A DNA stretch of 64,000 bases from Plasmodium coatneyi. Its lineage: Eukaryota; Apicomplexa; Aconoidasida; Haemosporida; Plasmodiidae. The stretch covers positions 930,001-994,000 of the forward strand of contig NC_033561.1 of NCBI RefSeq assembly GCF_001680005.1, read 5' to 3'. The notes below the pieces were generated by a model. It saw only the letters and a program-made list of their open reading frames with translations. It was not told the origin of the DNA and ran no database searches. The translations under genes and the position numbers were made by a program. Shown here piece after piece: positions 12,070-22,766 of this stretch (position 1 is the stretch's first letter; every line of letters begins with the position of its first letter).

Positions 12070-13165
12070 ATGTGTTCTTCCCATATGGATGTAAGCCCCT
12101 CCGTTCGTCCTCATAACAAAATGTACGAGATTTACTACCTAAATGAACAGGAAGAATTCGAAAAGTCGAAAGAAAAGGGTGAAATTCACAGTTCCCTGAT
12201 TTTGAAAAACCGTTGTGTTAATGTGGAGAAAAAAAAAAAGTTGATTGAGGAAAATGCTTACGAGGGGGGATACACCATCTGGGAATGCACATGGGAAATG
12301 CTGAAATTTCTACACAAAGAGGGGATCGACTTTAGGAGTAAGAATGTCCTAGAGCTAGGTAGGAAAGGCATGCGTGGCAAACGTGGCAAACGGCGTGGCT
12401 GAGTGTTTGCACTGAGGTGTGTACGTCGTCACCTGCACGACATCGTGTTGGCCGTGCCTACCACTTCCACCCGGTTAACACTTTTCTACCCGGTTAGCGC
12501 TTTTCTACCCGGTTAGCACTTTTCCACCCGGTTAACACTTTTCTACCCGGTTAACGCTTTTCCACCCCTTTACTTCTCTCTAAGGCTGTGGACACGGTCT
12601 TGTTGGTATTAAGGTCCTCATGGACGAAGGAAACGTCGTCTTCCAGGAGCTGAACAAAGAAGTGATCAACGACGTGCTGCTACCCAACATAAGAAAAAAC
12701 TTGAACATAAAAACGAAGAAAAAAAAACTCAAGGATAAAAAAAAGTGCATGAAAATAAAAAGCCAAAAATACAATTGCACCGTTATCAATAAACCCTGGA
12801 ACAAGCTGAATAAAAAAATTAAGAAGAAAAAATTAAACCCATTTGAATTTATCATAGGAAATGAAATATTATATAGAAAGAAGAATTATTATCACATTTT
12901 AAAAATTCTTAAGCAGAACATGGCTAATAATGGAAAGGCGTACTTCGGCACCAAGTCCTATTACTTCGGCTTTGAAGACGAGGGGGTTGGTACGAACAGC
13001 TTCGTTGACTATGTAAATAACAACAAGCGCTTCAACTTTCGCGCTCGGGTTGTTCAGACCAATTCAGACAAGTCCGTGTATTCCAAGGACATCATAGAGG
13101 TGACCTTCGCTGACATGGGCCAGTTGCCTTGCGAGGTGAAAGAGATGTATCTGGAGGTCCAGTGA
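12070..13165 (+). CDS. METTL18-like protein-histidine N-methyltransferase
   Basis: Two exons, 12070-12358 and 12585-13165 (phase 1, GT-AG), encode 289 residues. Splicing creates the S-adenosylmethionine-binding motif I as LELGCGHGLVGIKV, split exactly at the exon junction. The upstream motif YEGGYTIWECTWEMLKFL matches the family's 'EGGxKxWECxxDL' signature. Downstream, FIIGNEILYR corresponds to the 'ILxSETIY' element of METTL18/Hpm1. These enzymes use SAM to methylate a histidine of ribosomal protein uL3. Between motif I and the NEILY element lies a strongly basic insert (about residues 125-170) with KKKKLKDKKK-type runs, typical of Plasmodium inserts or possibly nucleolar targeting. The intron contains a 19-bp tandem array. 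The family call is firm. The uL3 substrate is inferred from the family. Confidence 0.82.
12469..12563. repeat. Intronic 19-bp tandem repeat, 5 copies
   Basis: Five units of ACCCGGTTAACACTTTTCT, with A/G and T/C variation, fill the 3' part of the METTL18 intron. The array ends 21 nt before the acceptor AG at 12583-12584. Each unit contains TTAAC or TTAGC, resembling a branch-point sequence, followed by pyrimidines. Confidence 0.85.
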
Positions 13166-13238
13166 GGGGGTCGTCAGACCGGGCTTTCCTGAGGCCATAT
13201 TGCGCTTCGCCCACTACATGAGCTTTTTGCTCATTAGA

Positions 13239-13666
13239 TGAACCCTTTTTCATATGAATCGTTTCTCATATGAATCGTTTTTCATATGAATCGTTTTTCA
13301 TATGAATCGTTTTTCATATGAATCGTTTTTCATATGAATCGAATCCATTTTCATATGAATCGTTTTTTCATATGAATCCATTTTCATATGAATCGTTTTT
13401 TCATATGAATCCATTTTCATATGAATCGTTTTTTCATATGAATCCATTTTCATATGAATCGTTTTTTCATATGAATCCATTTTCATATGAATCGTTTTTT
13501 CATATGAATCGTTTTTTCATATGAATCCATTTTCATATGAATCGTTTTTTCATATGAATCCATTTTCATATGAATCGTTTTTTCATATGAATCGTTTTTT
13601 CATATGAATCCATTTTCATATGAATCTATTTTCATATGAGTCGTTTTTCATATGAATCGTTTTTCA
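13239..13666. repeat. CATATGAATC minisatellite, ~25 units
   Basis: Units of 16-17 bp share the core TTTTCATATGAATC. They are followed either by GTTTTT or by CATT, and in the middle of the array the two types alternate as a higher-order unit of about 33 bp. Both strands are open over much of the array (for example MNPFSYESFFH on plus), but this is a by-product of the repeat length. The core holds the NdeI palindrome CATATG. It lies 70 bp after the METTL18 stop. Confidence 0.92.
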
Positions 13667-13940
13667 CATCAACTTCCTTCACATGTTTTCGCGCCCCGTG
13701 CGGGGACCGCCCAACATGCGCATAACTTTTTAAAACATTAAAAAGACAACCCTTTTTGAAAACGTTTAAATGGGTAATAGTACAATGTGGGTAGCACTGC
13801 ATGCGCACATATAAATCTACGCAGTGTAATAAATGGAAAAGGCAAAAATGGAGCACACCCCGAGTATGTGTATGTCTTTCTCCATCCATAGAACATAGCA
13901 AGAGCGAAAATGGTGAGTTGAAAAAAAAAAAAAAAAAAAA

Positions 13941-14006
13941 AATTAAGATAAAATTAAGATAAAATTAAGGTAAAATTAAGATATAATTAAGATAAAATTA
14001 AGATAA
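13941..14006. repeat. 11-bp tandem repeat AATTAAGATAA, 6 copies
   Basis: Six near-perfect copies of AATTAAGATAA follow directly after a run of about 20 A. One copy has GGT in place of GAT and one ends in AT. Confidence 0.85.
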
Positions 14007-15095
14007 AATTTAAAAATATTTCACAATTATTTTAAATATTAACAATAGTGGGATAATGTGAAAAACGTGTTATGCGTGTATTCTACTACAGGAGCGAAGA
14101 GGAGTTCACCCTGTTCGTGCTGCTCTGCAGGGGAACATAATTTAGTACGTTATTCGTGCACTGCAACTGGACACGCTCGTTAACAATGCTGTTGCCGTGG
14201 AACAGAGACTTATGATGCACGCAATGTTTTTGCCTTTAAAGGATTTGAAAAATGAATACAAATGTTACACAATCATGGTGCCTACGTGCGAGCGAACGGG
14301 CGGACGAACGAACAGACGGATGGACGCTCTTGTGTTGATAAATTTCCATTAAAATCATATAAACTGTGTAGGTAAAGCATGTGTGCACACAAACCTACAA
14401 CCGTAGCGGCATAGACGTAGCGACAACCGCACGCCCGTGTGCACATTGCCGACGTTGCACACGTGGTGGAAAAAAAAGGGGAGAAAGAGAATCCTCCACT
14501 GGTAAAATTAACAAGGAGGGTGACGCATGTGCACGTGGGAAGATACGCATGCACACAACACATGGGCGGGGAAAGTGCATACCAAAAGAAAAGGAAGCTT
14601 TAATTTGTTACATAAATAAAAACACACGCACGTGTATTATAAGTACACGCATGTGTACAACAGATAATGCCCCTACACAAACGGGCTCATTTAAAAGGTT
14701 AACACGAGCGTGGATAGTGATAACGGCGCGTGCGTGTCTTCACTTATGGGAATTAAAAAAAAAAAAATAAAAATGGTAAAGTAGATCCGGTCCTTAATCA
14801 CATAATTTGGTCTGAAAAAGTGAATGAAAGCAATACGGTTAAAAGTCATAGAAAAGTATGCGCGATTTTTCCTCTGTGTGTGTTGTTTATTTGAATAAGC
14901 CTTTCTGTTTTCTTCGCCACGGTAACATTTGCTGTCATGCACGGGGGAAGGGTGGGGTTGCTTTCTTCTTGTTCCTCCTCTCTCTGCATACAGGTAAACA
15001 CACACCTTTTTAACTTTCTTTTAAATAGCGTGTTATCAGTCGTGGTCAGTTCATATTACGGGTAAACACGATGGCACGAACTTTTTCTGACGCTG

Positions 15096-18000
15096 CTAGG
15101 AACCTTTTCCCGCGCTGCTGGTCTTGAAGGCGATATTCGCACTCCTGTTGCTGTCTTCGTAGTATATTGGAACGCGCTTACTTGCAATCTCCTGCACGCT
15201 CGAAACGATTTTGCTGCTACAGCTGGTGCTACTACTATTACTGCTGTTGTTGGCACTGCTTTTACTGTCCGGGTTGGCATTCCCCGTGTTGCAGCACATC
15301 TTCTCACCATTAGCATTAGCATTCGCATACGTATTCGCCTCCCTATCGTTCCTTGCTTCAAAGTTGAACATAGCCTTGCTGCAATTCTTCGCACCCGCAT
15401 AATCATTAAAAACGTACAGGTCGCTCAGGTATCGATCTAAAAGTTCATCGCATTTCTCTGAGAGCCCTTCTTCCTGGTACAGCCTTTTGTCACCGTTGCC
15501 ACTGTTGTTACCACTGTTGTTACCGCTGTTTTTACCGCTGCCTTGGCCATTGCCAGTCTTGTTATTTTCATTCGCAGCATACGCGTCGATGCGGTCATAA
15601 AAGCTAGAACTGAAGTTACAGGCGCTTAGAAAATCGGGGGGTTCATAATGCAGCATCTGGTCATAGTCTTCCTGCAAGTAGGACATGGTGTTGTACTTGT
15701 GGAGCTCTTTCGCACCTTCGTCTTGCACCTCTTCTTTATCCAACTGATTTGGGATCTGCATCTCGCTTCTCTTGTTCTTCGAGAGGAGTTCCATAAAGGA
15801 GCATTCCAAAAGGTCCTTGTCCGACTGCTTGTCAACCTTTGAGTTCAGCATTTCGTACAGCTTCATATTCTCCTTGCTAATAGGGTCTTCGATGTTTAGC
15901 GAGTTTTTATTTGCGTATGTGTTTAGGAAGGAAAAGAAGAGCTGCATGTTTTTGCAGTAGTTGGACTTGTCGTTGCCGCTTCCCGTATTGTCACCACTGT
16001 CAACAACGGTATCGTGCAAATCCTCCCGATCAAAACTAAGATAAAAATTCTCGTCATTTTGACTTCCTCCGTTGACTCCTTCGCGTTCCTTTTCCCCATA
16101 CAGCCAATCGTTTCCATTTGCAAGAAGATGGGAGATTCTCTTCACTTGAACATCCCCCTTGTCCTCTTCCACTTCCGCGTTACACATGGCTTCGTTTCGC
16201 ACGCCCCTTTTGTCGTTCCCAATAGGACTAACAGCACGGTTGTTTGCACCACTGCAAGAAGCACTTGGACTGCAGGGGACACTTGAGCCACTCTGGCCAT
16301 TGTCATACCAGATATTATTTAGAAAGGAAGTTATGTTCCCGTTTTCGCCGCTCAGCTGAGTTTTGCCCTTCGCGCTTCTAAGTGAATCTCCCAGGGAAGC
16401 AAAGGTGTTCCAGTTGGAGTTCCATTTTCCGTTCCAGTTTCCGTTCCAGTTTCCGTCCCACTTCCCATTCCAGTTGCCGTCGACGCTACACTCTTCCTTT
16501 GGGCCATTCGCAAAGAACTGACTGTACATTTTTGCGCTCGTTCTTCCCTCCACAGTGGGATTGCAAAACATGTTTTTTCCCTGATGCACAAAAATCTTAT
16601 TCTTCAGATGGTTCAATCTGGCTACCTGCACTTTGTCGGCATTGGAGTCCTTCCCCCCCAATCGGCCACAGTTGTACGAGTCGGTAGGATTCTCATTCAT
16701 TGGAAACTTATGTCCTTCTACTTTGTTCGGGTGAGAATGCGGTTTACTGTTTATTCCTCTGTCCTTTGGTTCGGCCGGTATATGAAACGTTCTCCTCATG
16801 TCCCAGGAATAAAGTTCCCCTCTGTCCGTCCCCCTATTGTTCGTATTATCAACGCGTTCATTCAGGAGGCGGTCAAAACGATCATCTGCATAGTCATACG
16901 TTGTAGTTTCTTTCTTTGGATTCATTTTCAGTGCTGCATCTTCCACGTTATGGGGGTATTTACTCATTCCTGTGTAATCGATGGGACTTCCACTTTCAGG
17001 GTCGCTTCCATTTTCATCGCTAATAAGGCATCCTGTGACGGTTCCAAGTGCACCCCCAAAAGAGCTCCCACTTTCGCCCTTTTGAGTATAACACAAATGG
17101 GTGTTGCTACTTGCACCGGTGGTTCCAAACACATCCCCTACTTCGCTCGTCTTATTTAAAGCGCTCCGTGGTTCCACTGGGTACGTAGGAGGAAGAATCG
17201 CATTGTTTCCTAGGCTTCTGGAATGCTTAAAGCTGTGCATGTAATTATTCAATCTCTTCCCTGTCGTGTTATATTTATTGTAATAGTTGTCTGAAAAATG
17301 TTTTACCAACTTTCCGTGTGAGCTACTCAATGGCATGGTGTTGCTACCTGCGTCATTTTGTAGCAACTTCCGTGGGGAGTTCTGTTCCGGTGTAGAGATG
17401 TGTTGCATGTGGTTGTCGGTGCCGTTACACACGAGTTCGGCTATCCTGTTGTTTGCGGTCAGGAAGTTGGCGCCCTGATTGCTGCCACTACAGTTGGCAC
17501 TGCTGCTACTGCTAGGGAAGTTACTTCTGGACTTCTTCGGTGCATCTGTATAATTGAGGGAGTTTAGCGTTTTCAGCGTGTCGGCGGTGCTCACCAGACT
17601 CTGCGCCGTTTTGGTGTTGTTCGGGTCCTTCACATTGTTTTGGTTCGCCTGGACGTTTTCATTGGTGTTCACATTCCCATTGAAGTGGACGTCTGAGTTA
17701 CTGTTCATGTTCACATTTGGGGTGACGTCTGAGTTAGTGTTCATGCTCCCGTTCGGGTTGCCCTCCACACTGGCGCTGTATATGCTCTTCAGCTTGGGCG
17801 GCAACAAATGCTCCTCGCCATTTTTTAGTTGCACCTTCAGCAACTTCCCGTGGATGTGCATTTTCGACAACTCCTCAAACGCCTCAATGGCGGACTTCTT
17901 ATTGTCGTATGACACAAAACCAAAGCCTCTATTCCCCTGCTTCTTATCATGGTCGTTGTTTATGTATGGGATTCTGAGGCCCACGACGTGGCCGTACTTG

Positions 18001-19366
18001 TTAACCAATTGGATCAGGTTCAGTTCGGTCCACTTGAGGGGGATTCCGTACAGAAACAGATTTGCGCCTGCAAAATGGGTGGAAAAGAAAAGGGAGCAAA
18101 TCGTGAAAAAAGGGAAGAGGATATTAACGCGATGAGGGGATATAAAAAAAATAAACAAAAACGCCACATCAAAATGAACACCAGATCAAAATGAACGCCA
18201 AATCAGTGCCGCGTAGCAACTACACTGCCTTTGGACCTACCCGGTGGACCGTCCTTCAAGAGGGAAAAATTGGCCTTGCTGTAGTGAAGCGTGTTCTGGT
18301 TGGGAATCTGCTTCGAAACGATAAAGCATATCAATCTATGGTTGGGACAGTTGTCGAAAAATCTCTTCTGGTTCAAAATGTTTACAGCATTTATTGCACA
18401 GGTCTCGTCAACGAAGTAGATAAATGCATAGGACCATTTATCGATGCACCACTTGTACTCAATGTGGATTATGTAGCCAAAAACTTCCAACACATTTTTT
18501 ATCCTCTCCTCTGTTATGTTCGGTGGAATGTTTCCCAAAAAGACATTCGTGATGACTATGCTTCTGAAGCTATTATTTGATTTGCTTCTTCTCATGTCCC
18601 TAACAATTTGGCTGTTCATATTATTTTGTCTCACTTTTTCATTGTTCGATTTGTATTCCTTCGTGTAAATGGGTCCGTTGCTACTCAGGTCATGCGTTTT
18701 GTGGGCAATAGTTGTTCTTTGGAAGATTTGTTCCTTCTCGACTGGTTCGTCCAGCTGTCTCAGTGCAGTGTGACCTACCCTTTCGGAGAGCTCTTCTCGA
18801 TTACTACGGTGTAACGTCCCCACGTTCTCTGTGTACCCCCCATTGTGGCATATATGATGGTGCGTAGCTACGTGGGAATCATGATCTGCGCTATGTAAAA
18901 TGGTGCCATGCGGCTTCGGAAAAATTTCGGGTCCTCCCCTTCTCGGGTCGTCTTCACAGGGTTCCACATCTAATAACGTCTCGACGTTGCCACAAAGCTT
19001 TGCATTTTCTCCATTAACAACAATGTGATTGTAACTTTTGGGGGCTGCAAAACAGTCGAACCTGTTTTTCCCGCTCTTCAAATCGAAGCCGCCGGGAGGG
19101 GGTGAAACGTCGTGCTTGTGGGTGTGGCTAAGGCTGCGGTTATAATCGTAACCATGGCTGTAACTACCATGGCAGATGTGATCGTGGGTTCGACCGTACG
19201 TGTGCGCGTAGTTGTGACCCGGCGTGAACTTAAATTTGTCCTCCCTCCTGCTGTGGTAGTAATCGGGGGAGCTAAAATTATGGCTAACTCCCTTCTTCTC
19301 ATCGGAAAGGAATAAATGACTGTTACTTTCAGTATTATCCATCGAAATTGCCGTTCGCGAATCCAT
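15096..19366 (-). CDS. RNA-binding protein with two RRM domains
   Basis: Two exons, 19366-18241 and 18067-15096 (phase 1, GTAGGT donor, TTTTGCAG acceptor), encode 1365 residues. RRM1 spans about residues 275-353 with RNP2 VFLGNI and a weak RNP1 (WSYAFIYF). RRM2 begins right after the splice junction (about 377-460) with RNP2 LFLYGI and a classical RNP1, RGFGFVSY. The N-terminus is His/Asp-rich. The remaining ~900 residues are low-complexity, rich in Asn, Ser and Gly, with short repeats of GNWNGKWDGNWNGN type and GNNSG. The pairing of two closely spaced RRMs with a long disordered tail is typical of mRNA-fate regulators (CELF/Bruno-like), but the RNA target cannot be read from sequence. It is divergent from the ANK-PHAX gene across 7.6 kb and convergent with METTL18. 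From recalled synteny it corresponds to the P. falciparum chromosome 10 gene annotated only as RNA-binding protein. Confidence 0.85.
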
Positions 19367-19920
19367 GTCTCGGTGTTGATTTATTTGGAGCTGCTTCTCG
19401 TGGCTAGCTCGGGGTTATCAGATGCAGAGCTGTTCTTCCCTCCGCGTTTGCGCGTACAAGGTTGGAAATGTTATTATGAACTGAATTTCCCAAAATTTCG
19501 ATTAAGTACCCTTTGTTAGCTGGATTTTCATCCTTATCTTCCGGGTTGTTCATAAGGGGGAGGCTACCATTTGCTAGACGGGAGCCTCGGGAAGCGCCGC
19601 AATGTTGCCGCCGGGGGTATCACTTCCAAAGGGCAGACGTTCAACGTAAGAAAGATGCTGTTACGTTCAGTGATCACTGGGAGTGGGAATGCTCAGCGCG
19701 AGGTAGCGAAAAAAAATGCATTAAAGAGAAGACACAAGGGTTCTCTTTTCTCTGAGTGTATGCTTAAAGGGGGAAAAAAAAAAGGTTCCTCAACTTGTTG
19801 GAAATACGTTATGCATATGTGCATCTACTGGATGTATCTACGGGGTGCATATACGAAGTGCATTCCCGCTGTTGTGCTAAGTCGTCTTGGAAAGTTTCTT
19901 GGAAGATGCCTTCCACCGGT

Positions 19921-19985
19921 GGGCATCACCACTGGGCATAACCACTGGGCATAACCACTGGGCATAACCACTGGGCATAACCACT
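19921..19985. repeat. 13-bp tandem repeat GGGCATAACCACT, 5 copies
   Basis: The first copy reads GGGCATCACCACT; the next four are identical. It lies about 560 bp upstream of the RRM gene start. Confidence 0.9.
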
Positions 19986-20518
19986 GGGCGGTGTACATAT
20001 AATTGACTCCTACGTGCGGCGAGCAAATTAATTCTCTAACTCTATGCAGCTGCGCTTCAGTAGGCACAAAATTTAGGCAAGGGGATAAATAAGGGAAAGA
20101 AGAAACGTAGACATTACGCAAATATATTACTACAATGGTGCGTTATTAACGTAATGAGACTCTTCCTAGTGGTTGCACCTTTTTGGTTTACGGTTGTTCT
20201 CCCCCAATAGGGTGTGCGTGTTGTAACTCGGTCAATGTGCAAGTACGCAAGTACGCACGTACGTATGTACACAAGCATAAATGTAATACAACTTGCTATG
20301 CTGAAGAAGCACACGAAGCGTTCGTTGCAGCACACCTTCACGTTTTCTATGTTTCATGAAAAGGGTATACTTAGCTACACATACCCATTGGTAAGAACGT
20401 TCCTTCTAATAAGGTGAAGACGGAGGAGAAGGAAAAAACATACAGATACTCATGCATATGCGCAACGAATAAATATATCGTACGGGTTAGATACACCCCC
20501 CTACCTTACATACACACG

Positions 20519-20526
20519 TGCATGCA
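20519..20526. promoter_or_regulatory. TGCATGCA octamer, candidate ApiAP2 site
   Basis: The palindrome TGCATGCA is a known binding motif of some Plasmodium ApiAP2 factors. This copy lies about 1.15 kb upstream of the RRM gene start, in the divergent intergenic region. It is a motif match only. Confidence 0.25.
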
Positions 20527-21579
20527 TAATCGTACATACGGAATGTAACACATACACGTGCTCCTACAAACATATTATGTGATGGTGATGGTAAGGGGGT
20601 GAAGAATATTCACAAATTGTGCGTTAACACAGTGTGAGGAAAAGGGTGGAAAGAAAAAAAAAAAAAAATCAATAAACATGATGAATGCTTATTTCTCGTG
20701 TTCAGCCCCGCGTGTCTCATACGACTGCCTGTGCTCGACTGGTCATTCACTGGAGAGTTGTCCACATTGAATTTTGACATGCAACACACGTGGATGGCGC
20801 AGGCACGAGACGGGAGGGGGAGAAAAAAGCTATGCAAAATAGGCTAAGCAAAAAACGCATGTGCACAGGAGTTATATCCCAAAATAAGCCCACCCTTTAC
20901 ACTTCCGAGAAACAAAATGGGTGACAAAAAAGGGGGGGAAGGGGCAACGAAATAAATGTGTATCGTTAGGAATACACACATCTGACGTATTTATAATGCA
21001 CCCTCAAGGTGAACAAAAGAGTTGTTGCAAAAAAGTATGGGTGTGAAAATGGGGACAACTATCAATGAGAACACAAATGCTAACACGCGTTCTGGTCAAC
21101 AGAGACCAAGGTGTGTATGCACGATTGTGTTGCAATAAACAGATGCGTGCTCTTACTGACGCGGAGCAATAAATGTGAAGAGGTGAGGGAGATGGCGAGG
21201 GCCAACATATATTTGCATGTATTATCATGCGTGAACCTTTGCTAATCTCTGTTAACATGTGATGGCACGGCTGGTGTTTGGTAGAGCGGTCGACGTGGCT
21301 TCACTGACGCTAACATGTATTATCATGTACCCACAGGGGGTTCGACACACTCATACACGTATCAACAGATACCCCCGTGTGTTCAGGTATTCACACAGGT
21401 AGCCAAACAATCTATGCGTGCTACAGTACACTGGTATGTAGTTAAATGAATACGTAGAAGGGGAAAAAAGGGGGGGGGCAATAATATCATCCCCTCTTTA
21501 TACATGCATATGTAAGTATATACATGTATATGAACTCCTTTCCCCTGTGGAGTGTTAACTTTGGTGTTTTGAAGGTGAA

Positions 21580-21760
21580 AATGGGAAAGTGGAAAAATGG
21601 GCAAAAAAAGGAGAAAAAATGTGGGGAAGAAAGGTGCAAAAATTGGGGGGGAAAAAATGGGGCAAGGAAAAAAAAAAAAAAGGGGGGAAATAAAGTAATG
21701 GGGGAAAAGAAACAGTAAAAAGGGAATAACAGGGGGGAAAAAAAATTAAAAAGAAAGGGC
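21580..21760 (+). repeat. G/A-rich tract with multiple G-runs
   Basis: The plus strand is almost all purine and contains runs of 4, 7, 4, 6, 5, 3 and 6 G separated by A-rich spacers, one of them a run of 14 A. Such a strand could form intermolecular or long-loop G-quadruplexes or a purine-pyrimidine triplex. A weaker relative lies at about 22100-22160. Confidence 0.6.
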
Positions 21761-22735
21761 TCGTATTTGTACACGTAATAAATGCAACAGAATAAAAATG
21801 CATATAGCGAAGAAAACTAAACAAAGAAAAATTTTCAAATAGGAAAGAACAAATAAAAAGGTGTGCTAAGGTTTACAGAAGCAGCTTTACGATTTTATGT
21901 CGCGCTTTTGTGTAAGTCGATTCAGTCGTTTGTATAATGCAAGGTGCGTACTCGCATGTATGCATATATATACGTACCTATATAAAAATGCGTATAGGTA
22001 CTTGTTTGTGGGGGAACGAAATGAATACGCTCATGTACACTCAGGGAGTAAATACTCGCGTGTATATTTTCCTTTTTGCACTGAACGGTGGGGGATGGTG
22101 AAAAAAAAAAAGGGGGGAAAAAAAGGAAAGAAGCAGAAAAGAAATAGGAAAGAAAAAGGCAAAAGATGTGCGTTTAAAAAAATGCAAAAGCTGATGAACC
22201 ATCAAGTATCAAGCACACAACAACCTGATTCCACGTTTAAGCAAGCCATTCTCCCGCACTGTGCGGGGGAGCAAGAAGTGTCCGCGTACTTCTCGCGCAA
22301 CCTACTGCAATGGTCGTTTTGGAGAAGGCGCACAGGCGTGCACATATATATATAATATACGTAAATTTATATATTTTATATGTACGCGCGCGCTTCTGAG
22401 TACGCGAATGTATTCTCTGTACACGAAACACATCTGTGCGTATAGGTACACAAATTAGCAGGGGCATGTACATCCGTACAAGTACCATGCGCACTGTGCG
22501 AATATACATGCACGCGCATACGCACGATGAACGTACTTGTAAAAAATACACGCATTCACAAACAGGGGGATGTTTAAAAAGGCAGAATGAATGTACACTC
22601 CAATGAGAAATTACTTGTAGAGAGAAATAAATTCGTCATTACGTATACCTTTTATGTACATTTGTAGAGAAAAAAAAAAAAAAAGTTTCGCGAAAAAAAG
22701 AAAAGTTACTGGTGGTTTGATATTACGTTCTGGCG

Positions 22736-22766
<31 letters not shown>

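Larger units (their letters stand above)
13166..15095. other. Convergent 3' intergenic region with repeats
   Basis: METTL18 (+) and the RRM gene (-) converge here. The region holds a large minisatellite (13239-13666) and an 11-bp array (13941-14006), followed by ordinary intergenic sequence with scattered ORFs below 130 codons. None of those ORFs has a recognisable motif. Confidence 0.6.

Noticed and set aside
13298..13524. Plus and minus ORFs of 62-68 codons in the minisatellite
   Set aside because: They exist only because the repeat period keeps frames open; both strands and several frames are open and nothing outside the array continues them.
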